A DNA stretch of 64,000 nt from Bacillota bacterium (GCA_023461435.1 JAEYLC010000005.1:1-64000); one strand, 5' to 3'; numbered from the stretch's first letter, positions 17,012 through 26,386 are shown. Program-made: numbers and translations. Notes: a model not told the origin generated them from the letters alone.

Positions 17012-17639
17012 AGCAAATGTTCCGCCTGAGTATACAGAGTGGCTTAGGGAGTATACAAGAAGTCATAAAAGAAGTCCGAAATATAACGATATTCCACAAT
17101 ACTATAAAGAAAATTTAAAAAACAATTTGATTCAAGAACAAAAAGGGCTATGTTGCTATTGTTGTGGTTCTATAGGTAATAATGAATCTCATATAGAGCA
17201 TTTCTATCCTCAAGAACTATGCAAAATTGAAAATATAAGATTGCAGACAGACTATAGAAATCTATTTATTTCATGCAATGGTTTTAGTTGTGGATTTATT
17301 GTTAATGGGCAAATAGAAACATGTGGACATCGAAAGAAAAACGAATATAATGAAAATTTAATCTCTCCAATAGATGAATTCTGTGAATCTTATTTTTCGT
17401 ACACATCTGATGGCAGGATTATGCCTAAAGACGATAATCAAAAAGCAAAAACAACAATAAGTATTCTTGGACTTGATGATTATGCACTTAATCAAGCAAG
17501 AAAAAGTGCGCTTGAGGCTATTGATTATTTTGAGGAGAGTTATGATAAGGAAGCTGCCAGATTTCTATCAAGAAATGAAGATGAGCAAGGTAGGTTAATG
17601 CCATATTGTAATATAATTAGATATTTTACATCGGAATGA
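16995..17639 (+). CDS. ptuB: Septu HNH endonuclease PtuB
   Basis: A 214-residue HNH-type nuclease (TIGR02646-like). CCYCCG at 53-58 supplies zinc-binding cysteines, SHIEHF at 65-70 the catalytic His region, then DYRNLFISC, a further C-rich pair and a CGHRK segment. It starts 17 bp inside ptuA with AGAGGT upstream, so the two are coupled. In characterised Septu complexes PtuB is the DNA-cleaving subunit. It is AT-rich like ptuA. The module ends before comF, which is convergent. Confidence 0.9.
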   Translation: MIKINKANVPPEYTEWLREYTRSHKRSPKYNDIPQYYKENLKNNLIQEQKGLCCYCCGSIGNNESHIEHFYPQELCKIENIRLQTDYRNLFISCNGFSCGFIVNGQIETCGHRKKNEYNENLISPIDEFCESYFSYTSDGRIMPKDDNQKAKTTISILGLDDYALNQARKSALEAIDYFEESYDKEAARFLSRNEDEQGRLMPYCNIIRYFTSE

Positions 17640-17718
17640 GTGATGAGCATCTTAATCCGATTTCTTTATGCTAGAATTAACGTTTTTAAACATAAACTAA
17701 TAGCCAGAATAATTAATA

Positions 17719-18360
17719 TTAACCTTTTTCCATTGCCTGGGCGAAGGTCAGCACCGTGACGCTTGCCGCGCCTGCGGCTTTCAGCACGCCCGCGCATTCG
17801 GCGGCTGTCGCGCCTGTGGTAAAAACGTCGTCCACGAGCAGCACATGGCCGGATACGGGCTGTACCGGCTCGAACGCGCCGCGCATGTTTTCCTTTCGCT
17901 TGGTTATGTTCAGCTTCGTCTGCGACGGCGTGTTGCGAACGCGCCGGATCGCGTCAAAATGCGACTTGCCTGTGAGCTCTGATAAACGCTCTGCAAGCAG
18001 CGACGCCTGATCGAATCCGCGCTTGCGCCGCTTTTTTGGGTGCAGCGGCACATGACAGAGATTATCGAAGGTGAGCTCCGCTTCGAGCGCCGCGCGCAGC
18101 ATGGCCTGCGCCATGAACGCGGAAAGATACCGGCTGCCGCCGTATTTATAGCGCTGCACGGTGCGCGCCGCGGGACCGTCGTAGACGTACGCCGCGAAAG
18201 CGTCAAGCCCTGCCGCCCCGGCGTTGCCCGCCGTGAGCATCTGCATTGAGATCGCGCAGGCCGGGCAGAGATAGTCCGTCACGTCCTTCTCGGTGCCGCA
18301 TACCACGCATTTGGGGATGTACGGAAACAGTGTTTCCCATATGACGGAGAGCAGCCGCAC
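17719..18360 (-). CDS. comFC: ComF family phosphoribosyltransferase-like protein
   Basis: A 213-residue protein with an N-terminal zinc finger (CVVCG ... CPAC, residues 18-35) and a C-terminal PRTase fold whose PRPP loop is HVLLVDDVFTTGAT. ComFC is needed for DNA uptake in naturally competent Firmicutes, but the gene is also kept in non-competent species. It begins at GTG directly after the recD2 stop, so the pair is an operon of two DNA-processing genes. Confidence 0.9.
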   Translation of the reverse strand: MRLLSVIWETLFPYIPKCVVCGTEKDVTDYLCPACAISMQMLTAGNAGAAGLDAFAAYVYDGPAARTVQRYKYGGSRYLSAFMAQAMLRAALEAELTFDNLCHVPLHPKKRRKRGFDQASLLAERLSELTGKSHFDAIRRVRNTPSQTKLNITKRKENMRGAFEPVQPVSGHVLLVDDVFTTGATAAECAGVLKAAGAASVTVLTFAQAMEKG

Positions 18361-20586
18361 TCACATCGCCCCCAGTATCTCGGTTAAATCCCTGATTTCG
18401 TGGTCGAGCGTGGTGTAGCGCCCGCGGATGCGGTTGTTCTGCACCATGTATTCCACGGTGCTCTTCTGCCCGATGATGATCACCTTTTCCATCGCGCGCG
18501 TGAGCGCCGTATACAGCAGGTTGCGCGAGAGAAACCGCCCGCCGCCCGCCATCAGCGGCATGATCACGACGGGAAACTCGCTGCCCTGCGATTTATGCAC
18601 CGTGACCGCATACGCGTGCTCGATCTGTTCGAGCTCGGCGAATGCGTAGACTGCGTCGCGGCTGCCGTCAAAACGGATCGTCGCTTCCTTTAAATCGTTG
18701 TCGATGCGTAAGATTCGTCCGAGGTCGCCGTTGAAAACGCCCTGCCCCTTGTGGTGAAACAGCCTTTCGTCGGCGTAGAACCATTCCATCTCGTAGTTGT
18801 TCTTGGTCTGCATCACCTTGTCGCCCGTACGGAACAGCGTATCGCCCACCTGCACTTCCTCGCGCGTGGCGAGGCGCGGGTTTAAGAGCTCACGCAGCTC
18901 CATGTTGATGTTATACACGCCGAGCAGCCCCTTTTTGATCGGGCAGAGTATCTGCGTTTGCTCCAATATATCGTATTTCTCAGGCAATTCGCCTTCACTC
19001 AACAGCTGCTTGAGCCGCGCGATCACATCGTCCGGCTCGCTTTCGGGGATAAACAGAAAATCGCCCGTGACGTAGAACTCGGGGTTTTCGCCGCGGTTCA
19101 CGCGGTGCGCGTTTTCCACGATGCTGCCGCCTTCCTTCTGGCGGTAAAAGCGCGTGAGCTGTGTGACCGGGAACGCGCCGCTCTTGATGATATCGCGCAG
19201 CACGTTGCCGGGACCCACCGAGGGCAGCTGATCCGCGTCGCCCACGATCACGAGCCGCGTGCCTTCGGGCAGCGCGCGCAGCAGCGCCCGCATCAGAAAT
19301 ATATCGATCATCGACGCTTCATCCACGATCACCGCCTCGGCCTCCAGTGGGTTCTCGTCGTTGCGGATGAAGCGGATACCCGTGTCAAAATCCTCGTCCA
19401 TGCCGATGCCGTATTCGAGCAGTCGGTGGATGGTTTTGGCCTCGCGCCCCGTGGACTGCTCAATGCGCTTGGCCGCGCGCCCTGTGGGCGCGCACAGCGC
19501 GGTGGTGATACCGCACTGCTCAAATATCGAGATGATCGCTTTGGTGATCGTCGTTTTGCCGGTGCCCGGCCCGCCCGTGATGACCGCGACCTGATTCGAG
19601 AGCGCCATGAGTACTGCGCGCTCCTGCTCCTCCGACAAATTCACGCCGCCGATATAGCGCGTGTACGCAGATGTCACATCGGGAATCTGTATGCGCGGGG
19701 TGCACCTTGCGAGCATGAACAGCCGCCGCGCGACATCGCTTTCGGTCACGTAAGCGGCCATATGGAATACGGCGGGCGTGTTGTTGATGAACTTCTGCGC
19801 GATCTCGTCGGCGAGTGTCAGCGCGCTGATGCGCGCGTCGATGAGCTTTTCATCCACACCGAGCATTTTCGCGGCATGGCGGCGCAGCTCCTGGCGCGGC
19901 AGGCATGTGTGTCCCTCGCTCATCGCGGTCAGCAGCTCGTATTTGATGCCCATATCGATACGGTATTCGGAGTTTTTATCGATGCCGATGGTGCCCGCGA
20001 TGCGGTCGGCGCGCTCAAACCCGATGCCGGCAATGTCGTCGATCATTCTGTACGGGTTTTCCTGTATCAGCATGGGCGCGGCGGCGCCGTAGCGCTCGAA
20101 TACGCGGAACGCCTGCCGGACCGAGAGTCCCAAATTTTGAAGGTCGATGATCACCTGCTTGACGCCGATGTGCTCCGTAAAGCTTTCGCCGATGCTCATC
20201 GCGAGCTTATGGCTGATGCCCCTGACTTCGGCGAGCAGCTCCGGGCTGTTTTCGATCACGTCGAACGTGTTTTCACCGAATGCGTCCACAATGCGCCCCG
20301 CGATCGCGTCGCCCACGCCCTTGATGAGCCCGCTCGATAAAAACATGCGGATGGACTCCGCCGTATTGGGCAGCCGCGTTTCCACCGATTTGACGGAAAA
20401 CTGGCGGCCGTATAGCCGGTGCTCGGTCCACGCGCCGAAAAGCCGCACAAACTCACCCTCGTGGATGTGCGGCAGACAGCCGACCGCGGTGGTCAACTCG
20501 CCGTTGAAATCGAGCGACATCACCGTCCAGCCGTTTTCGTCATTGCGGAAATTGATCTCGAGCACGGTGCCCTCAATACTCGTCAT
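18361..20586 (-). CDS. recD2: RecD2-type SF1B DNA helicase
   Basis: 741 residues. The RecD2-specific N-terminal region (1-310) contains OB-like and HhH segments (SSGLIKGVGDAIAGRIVDAF, IAGIGFERADRIA). The helicase core starts with Walker A GGPGTGKTT at 338-346, then APTGRAAKRIEQ, AVIVDEASMID (motif II), IVGDADQLPSVGPG (motif III), HKSQGSEFPVVIMP and LLYTALTRAMEKV (motif VI). It is a 5'-3' helicase independent of RecBC, with roles in repair and replication-fork handling. ATG follows TGAGGG. Confidence 0.95.
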   Translation of the reverse strand: MTSIEGTVLEINFRNDENGWTVMSLDFNGELTTAVGCLPHIHEGEFVRLFGAWTEHRLYGRQFSVKSVETRLPNTAESIRMFLSSGLIKGVGDAIAGRIVDAFGENTFDVIENSPELLAEVRGISHKLAMSIGESFTEHIGVKQVIIDLQNLGLSVRQAFRVFERYGAAAPMLIQENPYRMIDDIAGIGFERADRIAGTIGIDKNSEYRIDMGIKYELLTAMSEGHTCLPRQELRRHAAKMLGVDEKLIDARISALTLADEIAQKFINNTPAVFHMAAYVTESDVARRLFMLARCTPRIQIPDVTSAYTRYIGGVNLSEEQERAVLMALSNQVAVITGGPGTGKTTITKAIISIFEQCGITTALCAPTGRAAKRIEQSTGREAKTIHRLLEYGIGMDEDFDTGIRFIRNDENPLEAEAVIVDEASMIDIFLMRALLRALPEGTRLVIVGDADQLPSVGPGNVLRDIIKSGAFPVTQLTRFYRQKEGGSIVENAHRVNRGENPEFYVTGDFLFIPESEPDDVIARLKQLLSEGELPEKYDILEQTQILCPIKKGLLGVYNINMELRELLNPRLATREEVQVGDTLFRTGDKVMQTKNNYEMEWFYADERLFHHKGQGVFNGDLGRILRIDNDLKEATIRFDGSRDAVYAFAELEQIEHAYAVTVHKSQGSEFPVVIMPLMAGGGRFLSRNLLYTALTRAMEKVIIIGQKSTVEYMVQNNRIRGRYTTLDHEIRDLTEILGAM

Positions 20587-20801
20587 AAACCCTCAAACAT
20601 ATGTACGGTTTTTTGCCATTATATCATAAAGGGGCGATATTGTGTGTTTTTTTCAAGCCTCGAACAGCGCGGAAGGACGACCATATTGTTTGATCATGCG
20701 GGCTTCCCGTTTGGTTAGTTGCATACCAAAAAGTGCGTACTTGCTTTTTGGCTGTTTATGTATATATTGAATATCAAACAGAAAGTTTTGGAGGTAAAGC
20801 G

Positions 20802-21320
20802 ATGGAATTTATTGATCTGGCAGTGCAGCGGTACTCGGTGAGAAAATTCAGCGGCAGGCCCGTTGAAAAAGAGAAGATCGAGTTGATATTGAAGGCGGGT
20901 CAGGTATCGCCGACGGCATGCAATAATCAGCCTCAGAGAATTCTTGTGATACAAAGTGAAGATGCTATTGCTAAGCTTAAGGAATGCACAGCTTATCATT
21001 TCGGCGCGCCTTTGGCTTTTTTGATCTGCTGTGACAAAACGGTATCGTGGAAGCGCTCGTTTGACGGCGATGACAGCGGGGAGGTTGATGCGAGCATCGT
21101 GACCACGCATATGATGCTGGAGGCCGCCGCGCTTGGGCTCGGCACTACATGGGTGGGGTATTTTGATCCCGAAAAGACGAGGAAAGCCTATAATATCCCC
21201 AGCGACTTTGTTCCGGTTGCGATTCTGCCCACCGGTTATCCGGCTGATAACGCGGCGCCGAGCGCGAACCACGGCAAACGGTACCCGCTTGAGCAGACAG
21301 TCTTCTATAACCGGTTTTAA
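20802..21320 (+). CDS. Nitroreductase-family flavoprotein
   Basis: A 172-residue FMN-dependent nitroreductase-like protein: AVQRYSVRKFSGRPV at the N-terminus for FMN phosphate contact, SPTACNNQPQRILV, and the C-terminal MMLEAAALGLGTTWVGYFD. ATG at 20802 follows GGAGG; the frame extends upstream to 20733 without support. It converges on the phzF-like gene with a 4-bp overlap of stops. The electron acceptor is unknown. Confidence 0.9.
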   Translation: MEFIDLAVQRYSVRKFSGRPVEKEKIELILKAGQVSPTACNNQPQRILVIQSEDAIAKLKECTAYHFGAPLAFLICCDKTVSWKRSFDGDDSGEVDASIVTTHMMLEAAALGLGTTWVGYFDPEKTRKAYNIPSDFVPVAILPTGYPADNAAPSANHGKRYPLEQTVFYNRF

Positions 21321-22177
21321 GGGAAATCAATTTCACCTGCCGCGAAGAATGAGACATCGCCGTGGATAAACACCTGCGTTTCGCCGGATGATCGGGACGT
21401 CCATGCTTTAATCACGGAGGGCCGGTGCACAAACCCTCCCTGATGGATGCTGACCACTTCTCCGGGGCATGCAAGCCCATGATGTACAAGATAAGCACAT
21501 AGCGGCCCCGCCGCGCTGCCCGTGGCAACATCTTCGGTGATTCCTTTGTTGTCCCATGTGCGGCACTCGAGGGATTCAGCTTCAAACACATAGACGAATT
21601 TTGCGCCGAATTGTCCGAGGAGGTCTTCGAAACCGTCAATGCTGATTTTTGCGCTGGCAATGTTCTGCCTGACCGGAACCAGCAGATAATCAAGGCCCGT
21701 TGAAACGACTTCAACGGGCAAGGTGTCATGAATGTCAGCCGGACGAAGCCCCAATGCGGTTGCGATTTGAGCATGGCGGCTTTTGTCAACTTGTGCTATG
21801 AATGACGGAGTTCCCTGATTCATCGTAACGCTGCAGCCGCCGCTGCTTAATGCCGATGAAACGGACACCCGACGCCCCGATAGATCGAACAAAATCTCGA
21901 CGGTGTTTTGAGCGCGTAAATGCAGGCTGTGAAGCACGGCGCCCGCGCCGAGTATGGGGTGGCCCGCAAACGCAAGCTCTTCATCCACCGTGAAGATTCT
22001 CACGGGATAAGAGCCATCCGCGGCCTTGTCAAATATGAATATCGTCTCAAACTGACGCAGTTCCCGGGTGATCTTCAGCAAATCACCGCTGCCAAGCGGA
22101 CTGTTTGGAAAAACGACCGTGAGTCCGTTACCGCTTAGAGGTTTATCCGAAAACACATCGACGTGAAAGTACTTCAT
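21317..22177 (-). CDS. PhzF-family isomerase/epimerase
   Basis: A 286-residue protein of the PhzF/DapF fold: MKYFHVDVFSDKPLSGN at the start, FETIFI carrying the catalytic Glu, ELAFAGHPILGAG, and the late DVATGSAAGPLCAYL. PhzF itself isomerises a phenazine precursor, but most family members have unknown substrates and no phenazine genes are near. ATG at 22177 follows AAGGAA; an upstream in-frame start at 22207 is less likely. Convergent with the nitroreductase. Confidence 0.9.
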   Translation of the reverse strand: MKYFHVDVFSDKPLSGNGLTVVFPNSPLGSGDLLKITRELRQFETIFIFDKAADGSYPVRIFTVDEELAFAGHPILGAGAVLHSLHLRAQNTVEILFDLSGRRVSVSSALSSGGCSVTMNQGTPSFIAQVDKSRHAQIATALGLRPADIHDTLPVEVVSTGLDYLLVPVRQNIASAKISIDGFEDLLGQFGAKFVYVFEAESLECRTWDNKGITEDVATGSAAGPLCAYLVHHGLACPGEVVSIHQGGFVHRPSVIKAWTSRSSGETQVFIHGDVSFFAAGEIDFP

Positions 22178-22285
22178 TATCAATATTCCTTTTTTTAAGG
22201 TCGGCAACCTATAAGCGTATGCAAACGTTTTGCGGAAACGCGGGGCTGCCTCAAAACGACAGCCCCTGATTTAACACTGCCGGAG

Positions 22286-22441
22286 CTACTCTTTGGGCTC
22301 AAAATAATCACAGCTGCCTTGCGACAAAACATCTTTGCCGAAACATTTGCCCATTTGCTGCATACTGGTGTCTTCCTCAAAATGCTTGCAGTCTTCGCAT
22401 GCCCGGCCCTCTTCGCCTTTTTGAACATAGTTGGCTTCCAT
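22286..22441 (-). CDS. Small Cys-rich protein, 51 residues
   Basis: A short protein with CEDCKHF, later GKCFG and SQGSCDYFEPKE, giving four cysteines in a C-x2-C...C...C pattern that could bind zinc or a cluster. AAAGGAG sits well placed before ATG at 22441, 18 bp after the stop of the WYL regulator gene, so it is most likely cotranscribed with it. No function recognised. Confidence 0.7.
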   Translation of the reverse strand: MEANYVQKGEEGRACEDCKHFEEDTSMQQMGKCFGKDVLSQGSCDYFEPKE

Positions 22442-22458
22442 GCTGCGTTCTCCTTTCT

Positions 22459-23160
22459 TTAGAATATTGAATGGCTTTTTAACTGCCAAAATTCATCCGC
22501 GTTAAAAGTATCGTCTTTTTCAAACGCCTTTTCACAAAGATGGCATTGACGGATGAACTGTGTTTGAAAGATTCGGTATCGGTTATGTTCCGTACAGAAC
22601 CCGATCAAATACCATGCGCCGGACTTGCCTACCAGCCCGTAAGGCGCAACAAGATTGGATGTGGAAAGCCTGTTGCAAAACGGATGCTGATAATCAACAT
22701 GTATCATCGTTTGGCTGAGATAGGCTTTCTCTATGCAACGGAGTATTTCACGAAGGTTGTTTGGCTGATCATTGTTTTCTGTATCAATAAAAATAAACTG
22801 GTCGATTTGGGGCTCCGTTTTTTTCATATCCAGCAGCCGGCTGATTTTGCTGTTTAAAGCGGCGGCCTCTTTTGCAAACTCCGTATCGCTGAACTGTGAC
22901 AGCAACTGTGTGCTTAACAGCATGGTACTGAGCTCTGATTGGTTGAAAAGAATTTTTTCAAAGGAAAACCCGTCGGAAAGCATGTAGCCGCCCGCTTTTC
23001 CCTTGCAGCTTAAAATATCCACGCCTGCTGTCTGCAGCATCTCGATGTCCCTGCAAATTGTGCGTCTGGAAACCTCCAGATACCGTGAAAGCTCGGCAAT
23101 TGTCGCTTTGGCGTGTAATTGCAAATAGAACACAATCATTAAAAGTCTTTGGAGCTTCAT
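22459..23160 (-). CDS. YafY-type HTH/WYL-domain transcriptional regulator
   Basis: 233 residues. The N-terminal winged HTH (about 1-60) contains AELSRYLEVSRRTICRDIEML; the C-terminal half is a WYL domain with ISRLLD, VDYQHPFCNRLS and GAWYLIGFCTEHNRYRIFQ. WYL domains sense nucleotide or other small ligands. ATG at 23160 is chosen over 23175 by fit to the family start. It heads a two-gene unit with the small Cys-rich protein. Confidence 0.88.
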   Translation of the reverse strand: MKLQRLLMIVFYLQLHAKATIAELSRYLEVSRRTICRDIEMLQTAGVDILSCKGKAGGYMLSDGFSFEKILFNQSELSTMLLSTQLLSQFSDTEFAKEAAALNSKISRLLDMKKTEPQIDQFIFIDTENNDQPNNLREILRCIEKAYLSQTMIHVDYQHPFCNRLSTSNLVAPYGLVGKSGAWYLIGFCTEHNRYRIFQTQFIRQCHLCEKAFEKDDTFNADEFWQLKSHSIF

Positions 23161-23224
23161 TCGATCACCACGCACTCATCATACCACATCAATGTTGCCA
23201 GCAGTATGGCAATTTTACATACAC

Positions 23225-23260
23225 AGGAAAAAAGAAAGCGGCATGCTGGTCATGCCGCTT
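23225..23260 (-). terminator. Terminator of metK
   Basis: The 10-bp stem AAGCGGCATG/CATGCCGCTT on the minus strand is followed by a T-rich tail, 20 bp after the metK stop. Confidence 0.9.
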
Positions 23261-23279
23261 CTGTCTGTTCAATTGTACG

Positions 23280-24413
23280 TTATTTGCTGAGCGTATCCAC
23301 GAGATCGAGCCGTTCCCACGGCAGATCGAGATCGGGCCGCCCGAAGTGGCCGTATGCAGCCGTCTGCCGGTATATCGGCGCCCGCAGCCCCAGCCGCTCT
23401 ATAATCGCCGCAGGCCGCAGGTCCACGGTGTTATGGATGAATGCCGCAAGCTTATCGTCGTCCATTTTGCCTGTGCCGAACGTGTCCACATAGATCGAGA
23501 CGGGTTCCGCCACGCCGATCGCATAAGCCACCTCGATCTCACAGCGCTCCGCGAGCCCCGCCGCGACGATGTTTTTGGCGATATGGCGTGTGACATAGGC
23601 TGCGCTTCTGTCCACCTTAGAGGGGTCCTTGCCCGAAAACGCGCCGCCGCCGTGGCGCGCGTAGCCGCCGTAGGTGTCCACGATGATCTTGCGGCCGGTC
23701 AGCCCCGAGTCGCCCGCGGGCCCGCCGATCACGAACCGCCCGGTGGGGTTCACAAAGTATTTCGTACCCGTGTCCAGCAGTTCCGCCGGTATCACGGGCT
23801 TGACAACGTGTTTAATGACATCGACTCTGATCTGCTCCTGCGAAACATCGTCCGCATGCTGTGCCGATACGACGATGGTATCGATGCGCACGGGCGTGGT
23901 GCCCTCGTATTCCACCGTCACCTGAGTTTTGCCGTCAGGACGAAGGTAGCCAAGCGTGCCGTCTTTGCGCACCTCGGCCAGCCGTCTTGCGAGCTTGTGT
24001 GAGAGCGTGATGGGCAGCGGCATCAGTTCCGGCGTTTCGCGGCATGCGAACCCGAACATCATGCCCTGATCGCCCGCGCCCTGATCGGCCTTGTTGACAC
24101 CCATCGCGATATCGCCCGATTGCTCGTCGATGCTCGTGATGACGCCGCAGGTGTTGCCGTCAAAGCCGTATTTGGCGCGCGTAAACCCGATATCAATGAT
24201 GGTGCCGCGCACGATCTTAGGGATATCGACGTAGCAGTTCGTTGTGATCTCGCCCATCACGAGGACGAGCCCCGTGTTGACAGCCGTTTCACACGCGACA
24301 TGCGAATTGGAATCTTCAGCGAGTATCGCGTCGAGCACGCTGTCGCTGATCTGGTCACAGAGCTTATCCGGATGCCCCTCCGTGACCGATTCCGAGGTAA
24401 ACAGTCTTCTCAT
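23280..24413 (-). CDS. metK: S-adenosylmethionine synthetase
   Basis: A 377-residue MetK making SAM from methionine and ATP. Motifs: TEGHPDKLCDQISDSVLD at the N-terminus (ATP and Mg), GAGDQGMMFGFA (the hexapeptide region), DTYGGYARHGGGAFSGKD (phosphate-binding) and DPSKVDRSAAYV. Length is close to the family norm of about 385-400. It is controlled by the SAM-I riboswitch at 24486-24571. Confidence 0.98.
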   Translation of the reverse strand: MRRLFTSESVTEGHPDKLCDQISDSVLDAILAEDSNSHVACETAVNTGLVLVMGEITTNCYVDIPKIVRGTIIDIGFTRAKYGFDGNTCGVITSIDEQSGDIAMGVNKADQGAGDQGMMFGFACRETPELMPLPITLSHKLARRLAEVRKDGTLGYLRPDGKTQVTVEYEGTTPVRIDTIVVSAQHADDVSQEQIRVDVIKHVVKPVIPAELLDTGTKYFVNPTGRFVIGGPAGDSGLTGRKIIVDTYGGYARHGGGAFSGKDPSKVDRSAAYVTRHIAKNIVAAGLAERCEIEVAYAIGVAEPVSIYVDTFGTGKMDDDKLAAFIHNTVDLRPAAIIERLGLRAPIYRQTAAYGHFGRPDLDLPWERLDLVDTLSK

Positions 24414-24441
24414 ATCTTACACTCCTAAAAGTTTTTTAAAT

Positions 24442-24463
24442 AAAAAACCCCGCGTCAGCGAGG
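24442..24463 (-). terminator. Attenuator of the metK SAM riboswitch
   Basis: On the minus strand the 6-bp stem CCTCGC/GCGGGG (one G-T pair) with loop TGAC is followed by six T, between the aptamer and the metK start. SAM binding should favour this hairpin and stop transcription. Confidence 0.88.
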
Positions 24464-24485
24464 CTCGAAAAAAACTTTTTCTTCA

Positions 24486-24571
24486 CCTCATCTATCGGGA
24501 ATTGGCACCTTGACGGTTCGTCCGGTTGCCGGGTTTCACAGGGCCCGTCCCTCCACCACTCTTGATAAGGG
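24486..24571 (-). promoter_or_regulatory. SAM-I (S-box) riboswitch
   Basis: The minus strand carries the S-box core: CTTATCAAGAGTGGTGGAGG, GGGCCCTGTGAAACCCGGCA, ACC, then GGTGCCAATTCCCGATAG. P1 pairs CCTTATC (24570-24564) with GATGAGG (24492-24486). The terminator and metK lie directly downstream. Confidence 0.97.
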
Positions 24572-24643
24572 TTTCTTATTCTTCTCCGATCATACTATAT
24601 CCTGAGAGGAAATGCAAATCGGCCCGTTAATTTCTTACGAAAA

Positions 24644-25555
24644 TTATTCTTTCTGCGGTAACAGCGGCCCTTTTTCGGTATCATATTGGAGCTTCTGGCC
24701 TGCTTTATCCATCAGCCACGCAACAAGGAAGCCGCCGACGGCACATGCCGCGCACGAAACGATATCAATGACGGTGCCCGAATACCGTATGCTCTCCGCC
24801 TGATTTGTCGGAACGACGGTCATGATGGTAGATGCCAGCACAAAGCCGAGCACGACGTGGAAAATGACCGGATAATACTTGTTGAACAGATGGTTGATCG
24901 CCCGCGCCGATACCAGCACCAGCAGCACCGCGCCGATGCCGAGCGGGATGATGACGCCCATGTCAAGATTGCCTATCCCAGCGGCCATCGGCTCATAAAG
25001 TCCGAGGAATATCAGCAGCGACGAGGAACTGAGGCCCGGCGCAACGAGACTGATGCCCCACATCAGGCCGCAGACAAAGAACCACCAGATATTCGGCTGA
25101 ATGTTAAGCGCGGCGGAATTGCCAAGGTAAAGCAGCAGGCCCATAACCACCACAAAGCTGATGACAAAGGAAATCAGTGCCGATTTCGGACGCCCCTGCT
25201 TGCCCGCCTCTTTATAGAGCGACGGCCCCATACCCGCAATCAGGCCAAAAAACAACCAGATCGTCATGCTGGAGGATACTGTGAAAAGCCATTCCACCAG
25301 GCGCGCTAACCCCAAAAACCCCAGCACAAAGCCGATCAGTACGGGAAGCAGCAGCCAGACATGCTTTTTAAACGCGCGGAACGGATGGGCGATAAGCTCC
25401 ATCATCGGCTGGTATATGCCGAATATCACGCAGAGCACGCCGCCGCTGATGCCCGGCAATATGGCGCTTCCGCCGATCAGCGCGCCCTGCACCACACGCA
25501 GCAGCCACCGCAGCACGGTCATGCGTGAGACTTTTTCATTCAGTTCTTTTTCCAC
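24644..25555 (-). CDS. DUF368 polyprenyl-phosphate transporter (PopT-like)
   Basis: A 303-residue polytopic membrane protein with about eight helices. The DUF368 inverted repeat is visible as GSAILPGISGGVLCVIFGIY near residue 29 and SLVAPGLSSSSLLIFLGLYE near residue 169. DUF368 proteins recycle undecaprenyl phosphate across the membrane for cell-wall synthesis (family knowledge). The start is GTG at 25555 with GGGAGA upstream. Transcribed towards metK; the 24610-24643 gap shows no clear terminator. Confidence 0.88.
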   Translation of the reverse strand: MEKELNEKVSRMTVLRWLLRVVQGALIGGSAILPGISGGVLCVIFGIYQPMMELIAHPFRAFKKHVWLLLPVLIGFVLGFLGLARLVEWLFTVSSSMTIWLFFGLIAGMGPSLYKEAGKQGRPKSALISFVISFVVVMGLLLYLGNSAALNIQPNIWWFFVCGLMWGISLVAPGLSSSSLLIFLGLYEPMAAGIGNLDMGVIIPLGIGAVLLVLVSARAINHLFNKYYPVIFHVVLGFVLASTIMTVVPTNQAESIRYSGTVIDIVSCAACAVGGFLVAWLMDKAGQKLQYDTEKGPLLPQKE

Positions 25556-25740
25556 AAATATTTCTCCCCAATAATTGATTTATCTTTTGCTCTTTATCGA
25601 TGCTCATGAGCATCGACGCCCGGTCAGGTTTAACGGACAAATGTCGAAAAATTATCTATGAAAAGTATTTTATACTAGATGCGATTGTTTTGGCAATACG
25701 TTGCCGTGCCGGGAGTTTGATTTGTGCCACAAGGATAATA

Positions 25741-25777
25741 AAAAGGCTGCTTCATGCATCCGCAAAAGCAGCCTTGA
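25741..25777 (-). terminator. Terminator of the lipoprotein gene
   Basis: The 10-bp stem AAGGCTGCTT/AAGCAGCCTT is followed by TTTATT on the minus strand. Confidence 0.85.
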
Positions 25778-25820
25778 GCAATGCAAAACAATGTGGTCTG
25801 AAATCCGGTTTACTTACCGG

Positions 25821-26234
25821 CTACTCGGCAGAGGGCAGCGACAGCTGCACGACGGGCTGCTCCGCCGCCTGCTCGTAACCGTTGTCGGTGACCTCGAAAA
25901 CAAGCCCGACCTGCTCATACGCGTTATCGACCTTTTCAAAGGACAGGCACTTCAAATCGTATGCGGTACCCGCGAGCGTGGCTGTGGTGCCCCGGAAGAA
26001 ATATTCTTCCGCCTTGTCAAGGTCAAGCGTGGTGCCTTCGGCGGGTTTCAAGTAAATCACAAGCAGCGTGTTGCCTTCCGCCGCGGTCACGTCGTCAATG
26101 CTTGACATGAACTTCTGCGAGTATTCAAATGAGCCGATTTCTGTGACGATCGGGTCCGCTTTGGCGCATGCCGTGACGAGAAGAACCAGGCAAACGATCA
26201 GTATGATGAAGTTGGTCTTTTTATATGCTCTCAT
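25821..26234 (-). CDS. Putative lipoprotein
   Basis: A 137-residue protein with a lipoprotein signal peptide: MRAYKK, a hydrophobic core, and the lipobox LLVTAC with Cys at about residue 23. The rest is a small all-beta-looking domain resembling the DUF4352-type Ig-like lipoproteins (GNTLLVIYLKPAEG, TAYDLKCLSFEKVD). Monocistronic. Function unknown. Confidence 0.75.
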   Translation of the reverse strand: MRAYKKTNFIILIVCLVLLVTACAKADPIVTEIGSFEYSQKFMSSIDDVTAAEGNTLLVIYLKPAEGTTLDLDKAEEYFFRGTTATLAGTAYDLKCLSFEKVDNAYEQVGLVFEVTDNGYEQAAEQPVVQLSLPSAE

Positions 26235-26386
26235 TACAGGGTATCCTTTTAAAGTTTTCGTTTTGCCCTGCCCAAACAGGGGAAGGTATACATTTTCCTG
26301 TCAATTATATATCAGCGGACCGCGCCGCGCAAGAATTTTTGGACTTTTGAATTGTTATTTGCATTTCCATATGCCATAATTTCGAC

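Noticed and set aside
15443..17639. Retron (Ec78-like) instead of Septu
   Set aside because: PtuA/PtuB-type genes also occur in retrons, but no reverse transcriptase frame or msr/msd-like repeat was found within several kb.
18958..20340. 460-codon open frame on the plus strand
   Set aside because: It lies wholly antisense to recD2, whose motifs are certain; its Arg/His/Ala-rich text is a shadow of GC-rich codons.
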